In this document: positions 1-7,653 of the stretch, piece after piece | Position numbering within the stretch: the stretch's first letter is position 1 | How the letters are laid out: the number at the start of each line of letters is the position of its first letter | Assembly: GCA_002325245.1 (NCBI GenBank) | Contig: DCRR01000015.1 | Coordinates: forward strand, 118,088-143,026 | Direction: 5' to 3' | Source of the DNA: Microbacteriaceae bacterium UBA1487 | GTDB lineage: Bacteria > Actinomycetota > Actinomycetes > Actinomycetales > Microbacteriaceae | Length of the DNA: 24,939 bases | The notes under the pieces: model-generated | Database searches by the model: none | What the model was told of the DNA's origin: nothing | What the model saw: only the letters and a program-made list of their open reading frames with translations | Translations under genes and position numbers: made by a program

Positions 1-677
1 GTCGGGAAGATCAGGCCGGTGGCGGCGCTGATGCTCTCGAAGGCGACGACCGCGGCCGTGGGGAACTCGGTGTCGGCCAGGTAGTGCGGCACCAGCAGCA
101 CGAATCCGGCGGTCGAGTGCTCGATCTCTTCGAGGCGGTACTGCACCAGATGCATCGCACTCGCCGGCAGCTCCGTCTGCGGCCGCCACACCGACATCGC
201 GTCGATGAGCTCGCGGCGATTGCCGCCCACCGTCACCCCGAGCGGACGGGTGTGCGGGGTCGGCATCGGGATCGCGTGCACCCAGGTGGTGTCGGCGACG
301 CCGTACTTCTCGACCAGCTCGACGACGGCGGCACTGAATCGCTCCCACTGGAAGTCCGGCTCATAGCCGGTCAGCAGCAGGAACGGCTGATGCAGCTCGT
401 CCTCGACCAGATACAGCGACAGCTTCGCCGGCCGGTACTCGGTCAGATGGTCGAGATCGAAGTACATCGTGGGGCGCCGCGCGCGGTAGTCGAGCAGCGC
501 GTCGCTGTCGAAGCTGACAATCTCGCGCGCCTCGAGGTTCTCCAGGATGTACTCGCTGAACTGCGTGACCGCAGAACCCGAATCCGTGAACCCGGTCAGC
601 CCGGCGACGAGGTGAAGGCCGCGCGGGACCTCGACAAACCCGGAGGTGAGGTCGTAGAGCCCGTGAGGATCGCGCAT
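1..677 (-). CDS. PAC2-family (proteasome assembly chaperone-like) protein, 3' end outside window
   Basis: The reverse strand is open from an ATG at 677-675 to the window edge, giving at least 225 residues with no stop, so the C-terminus is missing. The translation begins MRDPHGLYDLTSGF and includes LTGFTDSGSAVTQF, MYFDLDHLTEYRP and VHAIPMPTPHTRP, which match my recollection of the actinobacterial PAC2 (DUF75) family. Members resemble proteasome assembly chaperones; their bacterial role is not settled. The start is supported by a TAGACT -10 box (689-684) exactly six bases upstream, predicting a leaderless mRNA and leaving no room for an SD. It is divergent from the aminopeptidase gene with about 100 bases between start codons. 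A proteolysis link with that neighbour is tempting but only inferred. Confidence 0.8.
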   Translation of the reverse strand, partial: MRDPHGLYDLTSGFVEVPRGLHLVAGLTGFTDSGSAVTQFSEYILENLEAREIVSFDSDALLDYRARRPTMYFDLDHLTEYRPAKLSLYLVEDELHQPFLLLTGYEPDFQWERFSAAVVELVEKYGVADTTWVHAIPMPTPHTRPLGVTVGGNRRELIDAMSVWRPQTELPASAMHLVQYRLEEIEHSTAGFVLLVPHYLADTEFPTAAVVAFESISAATGLIFP

Positions 678-683
678 GCGCCC

Positions 684-689
684 AGTCTA
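684..689 (-). promoter_or_regulatory. -10 box of leaderless promoter for the PAC2-family gene
   Basis: TAGACT on the minus strand is followed by six bases (GGGCGC) and then the ATG at 677. This spacing would put the transcription start at the A of the start codon. The same arrangement recurs at nine other genes in the window. Confidence 0.6.
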
Positions 690-767
690 TTCGGCGCGCG
701 GAACGGCCACCGGGGGTCGCGCAAGCCGAGAGCGAACACGACGCACGGTTCCGGCATTCGGCGCGAT

Positions 768-773
768 TAGGCT
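768..773 (+). promoter_or_regulatory. -10 box of leaderless promoter for pepA
   Basis: TAGGCT, then GAGCGA (six bases), then ATG at 780. No Shine-Dalgarno sequence fits between, so a leaderless transcript is predicted. Confidence 0.6.
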
Positions 774-779
774 GAGCGA

Positions 780-2285
780 ATGCCGATGCCTTCGCTCGAA
801 CTCCGTTCCGATTCCGCTCTCGACACGAGCGCCGAGGTGCTCGTGGTGGGGGTGGCCAAGAGCCCCGCCGGACCGCGCCTGTTCGCTCCGACCGAGGACT
901 TCGCCGCGCTGGAGGCCTCGCTCACCGCGATCGGCGTGAGCGGCGCGAACGACGAGCTCCGCCGACTTCCGGCGCTGCGCCCCGGAACGCCGTCGCTCGC
1001 GCTGGTCGGACTCGGCACGCTGCCCGAAGGCGCCGAGGAGCCCACTGCGGACGCGCTCCGCAACGCCGCCGGTTCGGCGATCCGCCAGCTCGCCGGCACC
1101 GGATCGGTCGCGTTCGCTCTTCCCGGAGCCGCGAGCGAGCAGATCGGAGCCGTCCTCGAGGGGGCGGCGATCGCCAGCTACAACTTCACCGGGTACCGCT
1201 TCTCGACCCTCGAGAACGCCAAGCAGCCGGTCGCCGCCATCACCGTGCTGGTCGAGTCCCTGCCCGACGACGCGGAGGCGCTGACCGCTCGCGCGCGCGC
1301 CGTCGCGGGGGGCGTGCACCGCGTGCGCGATCTGGTGAACACTCCCCCGAACGACCTCTACCCGGCGAGCTTCGTCGACCGCGCGCGCGACTACGCGAAG
1401 GGGCTTCCGGTCGAGATCGAGGAGCTCGACGAGCAGGCGCTCGCCGAAGGCGGCTTCGGCGGCATCCTCGGCGTCGGCCAGGGGTCGAGCCGGCCGCCGC
1501 GTCTCGCGATCGTGCGCTACGCGCCCGCCGGCGCGACCAAGCACCTCGCCCTCGTGGGCAAGGGGATCACGTTCGACTCGGGCGGCCTCTCGCTCAAGCC
1601 GGCGGGGTCGATGGTCGGAATGAAGTACGACATGACCGGGGCGGCGACAGCGCTCGCGGCGATTCTGGCGGTGGCCGAGCTCGGGCTTCCGGTGCGCGTC
1701 ACCGCCTGGCTGTGCCTCGCCGAGAACATGCCCTCTGGCACGGCGATCCGCCCCAATGACGTGCTGCGCATCCGCGGCGGCAAGACGGTCGAGGTGCTCA
1801 ACACCGACGCCGAGGGTCGCCTCGTGCTCGCCGACGGGCTCGTGGCGGCGAGCGAGGAGCAACCCGACGCGATCATCGATGTCGCCACGCTGACCGGCGC
1901 GGCACGGGTGGCCATGGGCGAGCGCACGATCCCCGTGATGGGCGACACCGAGCTCTCGCGGGCGCTGGTCGACGCGGGCGCGCGCGCCGGCGAGACGCTG
2001 TGGCCGATGCCGCTTCCCTCCGAGCTGTCGTCGCTGCTCGAGACCGAGGTTGCCGACATCGCCAACGCGAAGCCGGGCAACACCGCGGGCGGCATGCTCC
2101 TCGCGGGCGTATTCCTGAAATCGTTCGTCGGCACGCGCGAGGGCTCCCCCATCCCGTGGGCGCACCTGGACATCGCCGGGGCCGCAAGCAACGGCGGAGC
2201 CCCCTACGGCGTGATCGCCAAGGGACCGACCGGGGCGACGGTCCGCACGCTGATCGCGATGACGGAAGACTTTTCCCGACCGTAG
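780..2285 (+). CDS. pepA: Leucyl aminopeptidase (peptidase family M17)
   Basis: A 501-residue cytosolic metallopeptidase that removes N-terminal residues from peptides, normally as a hexamer with two metal ions per active site. The C-terminal half carries the family hallmarks: K261 and D266 in VGKGITFDSGG, and the M17 signature NTDAEGR at residues 341-347. Length fits the family, whose poorly conserved N-terminal domain covers roughly the first 170 residues. The ATG at 780 is chosen because of the leaderless promoter directly before it. It is followed after about 95 bases by lpd, which has its own probable promoter. The product is clear; cysteinyl-glycine or broader peptide specificity cannot be decided from sequence. 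Confidence 0.96.
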   Translation: MPMPSLELRSDSALDTSAEVLVVGVAKSPAGPRLFAPTEDFAALEASLTAIGVSGANDELRRLPALRPGTPSLALVGLGTLPEGAEEPTADALRNAAGSAIRQLAGTGSVAFALPGAASEQIGAVLEGAAIASYNFTGYRFSTLENAKQPVAAITVLVESLPDDAEALTARARAVAGGVHRVRDLVNTPPNDLYPASFVDRARDYAKGLPVEIEELDEQALAEGGFGGILGVGQGSSRPPRLAIVRYAPAGATKHLALVGKGITFDSGGLSLKPAGSMVGMKYDMTGAATALAAILAVAELGLPVRVTAWLCLAENMPSGTAIRPNDVLRIRGGKTVEVLNTDAEGRLVLADGLVAASEEQPDAIIDVATLTGAARVAMGERTIPVMGDTELSRALVDAGARAGETLWPMPLPSELSSLLETEVADIANAKPGNTAGGMLLAGVFLKSFVGTREGSPIPWAHLDIAGAASNGGAPYGVIAKGPTGATVRTLIAMTEDFSRP

Positions 2286-2291
2286 TAGTGT
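2286..2291 (+). promoter_or_regulatory. Candidate -10 box for lpd
   Basis: TAGTGT lies just after the pepA stop codon. A start about seven bases downstream would give a leader of roughly 80 bases before the GTG at 2380. No convincing -35 was found. Confidence 0.35.
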
Positions 2292-2379
2292 CGTGCTGGC
2301 ACGCAACCACGTGTCGTCAGATCGCGCCGCTCGCCACCCTGATTGCGGTGCCGCAACTGCATCTCGAGGGAGTCGCCGG

Positions 2380-3753
2380 GTGTCCGAGCAGAACTTTGAC
2401 CTTGTTGTTCTTGGCGCAGGAAGCGGTGGCTACGCCGCTGCGCTGCGCGCCAGCCAGTTGGGGATGAGCGTCGGGCTCATCGAGAAGGCCAAGGTGGGCG
2501 GCACCTGCCTGCACGTCGGCTGCATCCCCACCAAGGCGCTGCTCCACTCGGCCGAGGTCGCCGACGTCACGCGCGAGTCGGCCAAGTACGGCGTGACCAG
2601 CACGTTCAACGGCATCGACGTCGCCGCGGTCACCAGCTACCGCGAAGAGGTCGTCGCCAGCAAGTGGAAGGGCCTGCAGGGCCTCATCAAGGCGCGCGGC
2701 ATCACGACCATCGAGGGCGCGGGTCGCCTGGTCTCGCCCACGAGCGTCCAGGTGGGCGACCAGACCATCACCGGCAAGAACGTCATCCTGGCGACCGGTT
2801 CGTACTCGCGCTCGCTCCCGGGTCTCGAGATCGGCGGACGGGTGCTCACCTCCGAGCAGGCGCTCGAGCTGAACTTCGTGCCCAAGAAGGTCGCCGTGCT
2901 CGGCGGCGGGGTCATCGGAGTCGAGTTCTCGAGCGTCTGGAAGTCGTGGGGCGCCGACGTCACCATCATCGAGGCGCTGCCGCACCTGGTCCCGAACGAG
3001 GACGAGGCGATCTCGAAGCAGTTCGAGCGCGCGTTCCGCAAGCGCGGCATCGACTTCAAGCTGGGCGTGCGCTTCTCGGGCGTCACGCAGGACGACAACG
3101 GCGTGGTCGTCACGCTGGAGAACGGCGAGACCGTCGAGGCGGACATCCTGCTCGTCGCGGTCGGTCGTGGCCCGCAGACGGCGAACCTCGGCTTCGAGGA
3201 GGTCGGCGTCGCGATGGATCGCGGTTTCGTCCTGACCAACGAGCGCCTGCAGACCAACGTCCCCGGCGTCTGGGCGGTCGGCGACATCGTGCCCGGCCTG
3301 CAGCTCGCGCACCGCGGCTTCCAGCACGGCATCTTCGTGGCCGAGGAGATCGCGGGATTGAACCCGGTGGTCGTCTCCGACGTCAACATCCCGAAGGTCA
3401 CGTACTCGGACCCCGAGGTGGCGTCGATCGGCCTCAGCCAGGCGAAGGCCGTGGAGGAGTACGGCGCGGACGCGGTCACCGCCTATGACTACAACCTCGC
3501 CGGCAACGGCAAGAGCCACATCATCGGCACCTCCGGATCGATCAAGGTCGTCCGTCTGAACGATGGGCCGATCGTCGGCGTTCACATGATCGGCGCCCGT
3601 GTCGGCGAACTGATCGGCGAAGCGCAGCTGGCCGTGAACTGGGAGGCGTACCCCGAGGACGTCGCGCCGTTCCTGCACGCGCACCCCACCCAGAACGAGG
3701 CGCTCGGCGAGGCTTTCCTCGCGATCGCTGGCAAGCCGCTTCACGCCATCTGA
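2380..3753 (+). CDS. lpdA: Dihydrolipoyl dehydrogenase (E3)
   Basis: A FAD-dependent disulfide oxidoreductase of 457 residues that reoxidises the dihydrolipoyl arm of 2-oxoacid dehydrogenase complexes and passes electrons to NAD+. The N-terminus has the FAD-binding VVLGAGSGG. The redox pair is C43/C48 in GGTCLHVGCIPTK, a second Rossmann motif reads VAVLGGGVIGVE, and the interface-domain active site is HAHPTQNEALGE near residues 433-443. An upstream in-frame GTG at 2293 would add 29 residues of poor quality. I chose GTG 2380 because GAGGGAG (2366-2372) lies seven bases before it and the protein then begins in family register. It precedes the E2 gene by about 70 bases, so E3 and E2 are encoded side by side. 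Confidence 0.95.
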   Translation: MSEQNFDLVVLGAGSGGYAAALRASQLGMSVGLIEKAKVGGTCLHVGCIPTKALLHSAEVADVTRESAKYGVTSTFNGIDVAAVTSYREEVVASKWKGLQGLIKARGITTIEGAGRLVSPTSVQVGDQTITGKNVILATGSYSRSLPGLEIGGRVLTSEQALELNFVPKKVAVLGGGVIGVEFSSVWKSWGADVTIIEALPHLVPNEDEAISKQFERAFRKRGIDFKLGVRFSGVTQDDNGVVVTLENGETVEADILLVAVGRGPQTANLGFEEVGVAMDRGFVLTNERLQTNVPGVWAVGDIVPGLQLAHRGFQHGIFVAEEIAGLNPVVVSDVNIPKVTYSDPEVASIGLSQAKAVEEYGADAVTAYDYNLAGNGKSHIIGTSGSIKVVRLNDGPIVGVHMIGARVGELIGEAQLAVNWEAYPEDVAPFLHAHPTQNEALGEAFLAIAGKPLHAI

Positions 3754-3782
3754 TCCCCCTAACCACCGCGCGATGCGCGAAC

Positions 3783-3788
3783 TAAGCT
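3783..3788 (+). promoter_or_regulatory. Candidate -10 box for sucB
   Basis: TAAGCT is placed so that the transcript would start near 3795, giving a leader of about 27 bases that contains the AAAAGGAG ribosome binding site (3807-3814), seven bases before the GTG start. This contrasts with the leaderless genes nearby. Confidence 0.45.
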
Positions 3789-3821
3789 AGAACCGACCAG
3801 GTTTCCAAAAGGAGTTTTCCC

Positions 3822-5267
3822 GTGAGTGAATCCGTCACCCTTCCGGCGCTCGGCGAGAGCGTCACCGAAGGAACAGTGACCCGTTGGCTGAAGCAGGTCG
3901 GTGACCGCGTTGAGGTCGACGAGCCGCTGCTCGAGGTCTCGACCGACAAGGTCGACACCGAGATCCCCTCGCCCGTCGCCGGCGTGATCGAGCAGATCCT
4001 GGTCGCCGAGGACGAGACCGTCGAGGTCGGCACCGCGCTCGTCACCATCGGTGACGGCTCCGGTGCCGCTGCGGAGCCCGCGGCCGCCGAGCCCGAGGCA
4101 CCCGCCGCCGAGCCGGAGGCGCCCGCCGAGCCGGAAGCTCCGGCCCCGGCAGCGGAGGCCCCCGCCGCGCCGGCCGAGGCCGCTCCGGCACCCACCGAGG
4201 CTGCTCCCGCCGCTGCACCGGCTGCCGCCCCTGCTCCCGCCGCTGCGCCGGCTGCCGCCCCGGCGCCCGCCGCCGCTCCGGCGCCCGCTGCCGCCCCGGC
4301 ACCCGCTGCCGCCCCGGCACCTGCCGCCGCTCCGGCTCCGGCCGCTGCCGCGGCACCGGCGAGCCACGCCGGCTACGTGACGCCGATCGTGCGCAAGCTC
4401 GCCAACGAGCGCGGTGTCGACCTGTCGACCGTCTCGGGCACCGGTGTCGGCGGACGCATCCGCAAGCAGGACATCCTTGACGCGACCCCCGCCGCGCCGG
4501 CCGCCGCACCCGCGGGCACGCCCGCGCCGGTCGAAGAGCTCGAAGTGTCGCCGCTGCGCGGCACCACGGTGCCGATGTCGCGCCTGCGCAAGGTCGTCGC
4601 CGAACGCGCCGTGCTGTCGATGCAGTCGATGGCACAGCTCACCACGGTCGTCGAGGTCGACGTGACGCGGGTCGCCGCCTACCGCGACCAGGTCAAGGCC
4701 GACTTCCTCTCGAAGACCGGCGTGAAGCTCAGCTTCCTGCCGTTCTTCACCCTCGCGGCGGCCGAGGCGCTCAAGGCGTTCCCGATCATCAACGCCACGG
4801 TCGAGGGCGACAGCATCGTGTACCCGGACCACGAGAACGTGAGCATCGCCGTCGACACCGAGCGCGGCCTGCTCACCCCGGTCGTGCGCAACGCCAGCGA
4901 GCTCACGCTCGCGCAGCTCGCGCAGGAGATCGCCGATCTCGCCGAGCGCACGCGTGACAACAAGCTGAAGCCCGACGAGCTCGCCGGCGGCACGTTCACC
5001 GTGACGAACACCGGTTCGCGCGGTGCGCTGTTCGACACCCCGGTGGTGTTCCTGCCGCAGGTGGCGATCCTCGGAACCGGCATCGTCGTCAAGAAGCCCG
5101 TCGTCGTCAGCGACAACGGACTCGACGCGATCTCGATCCGCTCGACCGTGTACCTGGCGCTCTCGTACGATCACCGGATCGTCGACGGAGCCGACGCGGC
5201 GCGCTTCCTCACTGCGGTCAAGAACCGTCTCGAAGGCGGCAACTTCGCGGGAGTGCTCGGCGTCTAG
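3822..5267 (+). CDS. sucB: 2-oxoacid dehydrogenase E2 (dihydrolipoamide acyltransferase, 2-oxoglutarate/pyruvate type)
   Basis: The 481-residue core of a 2-oxoacid dehydrogenase complex; it transfers the acyl group from a swinging lipoyl arm to CoA. Domain order: one lipoyl domain (about 1-77) with lipoylated K43 in STDKVDTE; an Ala/Pro linker of about 100 residues (79-180) built on a six-residue APAPAA-like period; a peripheral-subunit binding domain (HAGYVTPIVRKLANERG onward); and a catalytic domain ending in the active-site motif H451-xxx-D455-G (DHRIVDG). Actinobacteria often share one E2 between the pyruvate and 2-oxoglutarate complexes, so succinyl versus acetyl specificity is left open. 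Start is GTG 3822, set by the RBS. The stop codon overlaps that of the convergent pseudokinase gene by four bases. lipB and lipA nearby supply its cofactor. Confidence 0.92.
   Translation: MSESVTLPALGESVTEGTVTRWLKQVGDRVEVDEPLLEVSTDKVDTEIPSPVAGVIEQILVAEDETVEVGTALVTIGDGSGAAAEPAAAEPEAPAAEPEAPAEPEAPAPAAEAPAAPAEAAPAPTEAAPAAAPAAAPAPAAAPAAAPAPAAAPAPAAAPAPAAAPAPAAAPAPAAAAAPASHAGYVTPIVRKLANERGVDLSTVSGTGVGGRIRKQDILDATPAAPAAAPAGTPAPVEELEVSPLRGTTVPMSRLRKVVAERAVLSMQSMAQLTTVVEVDVTRVAAYRDQVKADFLSKTGVKLSFLPFFTLAAAEALKAFPIINATVEGDSIVYPDHENVSIAVDTERGLLTPVVRNASELTLAQLAQEIADLAERTRDNKLKPDELAGGTFTVTNTGSRGALFDTPVVFLPQVAILGTGIVVKKPVVVSDNGLDAISIRSTVYLALSYDHRIVDGADAARFLTAVKNRLEGGNFAGVLGV
4195..4355 (+). repeat. 18-base-period GC-rich tandem repeat inside sucB (Ala/Pro linker)
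   Basis: The linker of the E2 protein is encoded by imperfect copies of an 18-base unit (six codons, Ala-Pro-Ala-Pro-Ala-Ala or a variant). Third-codon positions vary between copies, so the protein repeat is under constraint while the DNA is drifting. Copy-number change here would only alter linker length. Confidence 0.7.
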
Positions 5268-6883
5268 CCACTGCTCATCGCGAAATACTCGCGAATCCGC
5301 CACCCGGCCTCGCCCTTCATCAGAAGGAGCGAGGCCGCGGTGCTTTCAGGCCCGAGTCGGATGAGCGCGGTGCCGCCGAGCCGCTCCACCACGATCCACT
5401 CGCTCGGCTGCGAGTCGATCGACCACCGCGTCGCCGTCGCTTCGCCTCCGCTCTGGATCACGAGGATCACGTCACGATCCGCGTCCATCGCCGCCGATCC
5501 CTGCTGGAAGACCTGGTCGAGGCAGAGGATCGACAGTTCGTCGAGGCAGCGCTCCCGCGTCTCAACCAGCACAGCGGATGCGGCGCGAGGGTCGTCCGCG
5601 AGCAGCACCGTCGAACTCGGCCCGTCCTCGGCCGCGTCGTGAATCGACTCCCCGCTGGGGTCTGCCCCGGCATCTCCCGGCGTGACCGATCCCGAGACGG
5701 CTGAGCCCGACACGGCGGAGCCCGTCTCCGCAAGCTCCGGCACAGCGGAGCCGGATGCCGCAGGTCCCTCGTCGGCCGCGTCGAGATCAGCGCTGCCGCC
5801 CGACGGGAGCCCCAGCACCCCGACGGCCACCACGAGTGCGGCACTGCCGCCCGCGAGCAGCACACGACGGCGGCCCCGGCTGGCGCCGTCCCAGGCGCCC
5901 GCGATGCGGGCGAGCGCCTCTCCCACGCGAGGCGCGCCCGCCCTCTCGGCCAGAACCTCCCACCGCCGACCTCGCGCGGCGTCGAGCAGGTGGAGCACCC
6001 GATCGGGGAGTATTCCGACCAGCAGCACCTCGAACGGTCTCGTGCGCGAGTGCGGTTCGCCGCCCGCCGATCCCGCGTCACCATCCATCGGCCGGGCGGG
6101 AACGAGCTGCCGGGCCGCCGTTGACCCGCGACGGGCCGTGGGCGGATCGACGAGTGCTGGAGCGCCCGACGCCGGGTCGTCGCCGCGCAGCGGGACCGCG
6201 GGCGCGAACTCGAAGAGCACGCGTTCGCAGAGCTCGAACAGATCCTCGTCGGCACACCCCTCCAGGCGGGCGCAGAGCCGATCTCGCGCGGGCGCCGCCC
6301 CGGGATCGACGAGCGCCATGATCCGCGAGACCAAGGCGCGTACCGCCCGACGATCCGCCTGCACGCCCGGCTCGCGTTCGCGCACCACCTCGGCGGTGTT
6401 CGCCTCGAACACGACCGAGCGTCCCCAGCCGATGAGCTGCGGCTCCCCGCGGGCGCCGAAGCCGATGTGCTCGGGTGCGAGGGCGCCGTGCGCCACGCCG
6501 GAGTCGTGCAGGCGCGCGAGGGTCGCGATCACCGGGGCGAGCAGCGTCACCGCCTCCCCCGCATCGAGTTGGCGGCGGCGTCGGAGCAGTTCCGCGAGCG
6601 TGCCGCCCTCGCACCGCTCCAGCACCAGGACCCCGCGATCCTCGCCCTCGGCGGACGGGCTGGTCGCGACATCCCGCAGTCGGACGACGTGCGCTCCGGC
6701 GCCGCGCTGCAGCGCGGCCGCCTCACGGACCGTGTCCGCGATCGCCTCGGCGCCGTGCCGCACCTTCAGCACCGCGACGCCCGCCTCCGGATCGTGGCCG
6801 ATCAGGACGGCCTCGTGCACGGTGCGCGCGATCGTCCGCGTCACCCGATACCCCGACACCGTCTCGGGCTCCACGACCGTCAT
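5264..6883 (-). CDS. Membrane-anchored protein kinase-like protein, probable pseudokinase
   Basis: A 539-residue protein with an N-terminal kinase-like fold (about 1-230), a basic/Pro-containing linker, one transmembrane helix (about 338-356, VLLAGGSAALVVAVGVLG), a Ser/Gly/Ala-rich spacer and an outside C-terminal domain ending in GEAGWRIREYF. The N-lobe retains a VAIK-like lysine (AVLKVRHG), but the catalytic loop reads HGALAPEH (from residue 132), without the Asp and Asn of HRDxxxxN, and the DFG position reads GWG (about 152-154). I therefore infer no phosphotransfer, and a scaffolding or ligand-sensing role. Two cysteines (ERCLDELSILC) lie in the outside domain. The ATG at 6883 is preferred to the GTG three bases upstream because CAGACT lies six bases before it. 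The distal domain resembles NTF2-like folds only loosely. Confidence 0.75.
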   Translation of the reverse strand: MTVVEPETVSGYRVTRTIARTVHEAVLIGHDPEAGVAVLKVRHGAEAIADTVREAAALQRGAGAHVVRLRDVATSPSAEGEDRGVLVLERCEGGTLAELLRRRRQLDAGEAVTLLAPVIATLARLHDSGVAHGALAPEHIGFGARGEPQLIGWGRSVVFEANTAEVVREREPGVQADRRAVRALVSRIMALVDPGAAPARDRLCARLEGCADEDLFELCERVLFEFAPAVPLRGDDPASGAPALVDPPTARRGSTAARQLVPARPMDGDAGSAGGEPHSRTRPFEVLLVGILPDRVLHLLDAARGRRWEVLAERAGAPRVGEALARIAGAWDGASRGRRRVLLAGGSAALVVAVGVLGLPSGGSADLDAADEGPAASGSAVPELAETGSAVSGSAVSGSVTPGDAGADPSGESIHDAAEDGPSSTVLLADDPRAASAVLVETRERCLDELSILCLDQVFQQGSAAMDADRDVILVIQSGGEATATRWSIDSQPSEWIVVERLGGTALIRLGPESTAASLLLMKGEAGWRIREYFAMSSG

Positions 6884-6889
6884 CACCGC

Positions 6890-6895
6890 AGTCTG
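6890..6895 (-). promoter_or_regulatory. -10-like box of leaderless promoter for the pseudokinase gene
   Basis: CAGACT on the minus strand, then GCGGTG, then ATG at 6883. It is one base off TANNNT but has the same six-base spacing as the other leaderless starts. Confidence 0.4.
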
Positions 6896-6990
6896 ACCGG
6901 CGGCCCGACGCCGCGCACCGCCGGCACGGCGGTCGTGGACGGAGGACGGTTCCGTTGCCGGCGGAGGACGCGTCCGCTCCTGGGCGCGCC

Positions 6991-6996
6991 TAAGCT
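6991..6996 (+). promoter_or_regulatory. -10 box of leaderless promoter for lipB-lipA
   Basis: TAAGCT followed by GGGGAC (six bases) and the ATG at 7003. It predicts a leaderless bicistronic lipBA mRNA. Confidence 0.6.
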
Positions 6997-7002
6997 GGGG
7001 AC

Positions 7003-7653
7003 ATGGTCGACTATGTCGACGCGGGGCTAAGCGCCAACTCCGTGTCGTATTCGACGGCCCTTGAACGTCAACGTGCCCTGCACGCCGACGTGTCGAGTGG
7101 TCGGGCGCCGGACACCGTTCTCCTTCTCGAGCATCCCAGCGTCTACACCGCCGGGAAGCGCACGGAGCCCCACGAGCGCCCCACCGACGGCACCCCGGTG
7201 ATCGACGTCGACCGCGGCGGAAAGATCACCTGGCACGGCCCGGGACAGCTCGTCGGCTACCCGATCCTGCGCCTGCGCGATCCGATCGACGTGGTCGCCT
7301 ACGTGCGACGCCTCGAGGACCTGCTCATCGCGGTGCTGGCCGAGCTCGGCGTCGCCGGATCGCGGGTCGACGGGCGCAGCGGGGTGTGGCTGCGCGGCAC
7401 CGACAAGATCGCGGCGATCGGCATCCGCGTCGCCGACGGCGTCACCATGCACGGCTTCGCGCTCAACTGCAGCAACTCCTTCGAGGCGTACCGCTCGATC
7501 ATCGCCTGCGGCATTCGCGAAGCCGGGGTCACGAGCATCTCGCGCGAGCTGGGCCGGACGGTGACCCCCGAGGATGTGCTCCCGCTCATCTCCCGTCTGT
7601 TCGAGACGCATCTTTCCAACAGCCTGGCCTCGACCGAAACGGTGACCGCATGA
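7003..7653 (+). CDS. lipB: Octanoyl-[acyl-carrier-protein]:protein N-octanoyltransferase
   Basis: Moves octanoate from acyl carrier protein to the target lysine of lipoyl domains, the first step of endogenous lipoate assembly. At 216 residues it has the normal length. It shows the family segment GGKITWHGPGQLVGYP, the catalytic lysine K135 in DKIAAIGIRV and the acyl-thioester cysteine C169 in IIACGIREAG; both positions agree with what I recall for characterised LipB proteins. The start is fixed by the leaderless promoter. Its last four bases overlap the lipA start (ATGA), a classical translational coupling, so the two enzymes of the pathway are made together. The substrates of the pathway include the E2 encoded about 2 kb upstream. 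Confidence 0.96.
   Translation: MVDYVDAGLSANSVSYSTALERQRALHADVSSGRAPDTVLLLEHPSVYTAGKRTEPHERPTDGTPVIDVDRGGKITWHGPGQLVGYPILRLRDPIDVVAYVRRLEDLLIAVLAELGVAGSRVDGRSGVWLRGTDKIAAIGIRVADGVTMHGFALNCSNSFEAYRSIIACGIREAGVTSISRELGRTVTPEDVLPLISRLFETHLSNSLASTETVTA

Noticed and set aside
687..2306. Long minus-strand frame over pepA
   Set aside because: Antisense shadow; pepA on the plus strand has full M17 motifs and a promoter.
2293..2379. N-terminal extension of lpd
   Set aside because: The extra 29 residues have no family counterpart, while GTG 2380 has a strong SD.
3759..5303. 514-codon minus-strand frame with Gly/Arg/Ser-rich repeats
   Set aside because: It is the antisense of the sucB Ala/Pro linker and flanking domains; the repeats simply mirror the 18-base period.
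6884..6886. GTG one codon upstream as the pseudokinase start
   Set aside because: ATG 6883 keeps the six-base spacing to the -10 box; the difference is one residue and not important.
7386..7649. lipA start upstream inside lipB
   Set aside because: The open frame before 7650 overlaps conserved lipB coding sequence and does not resemble LipA.
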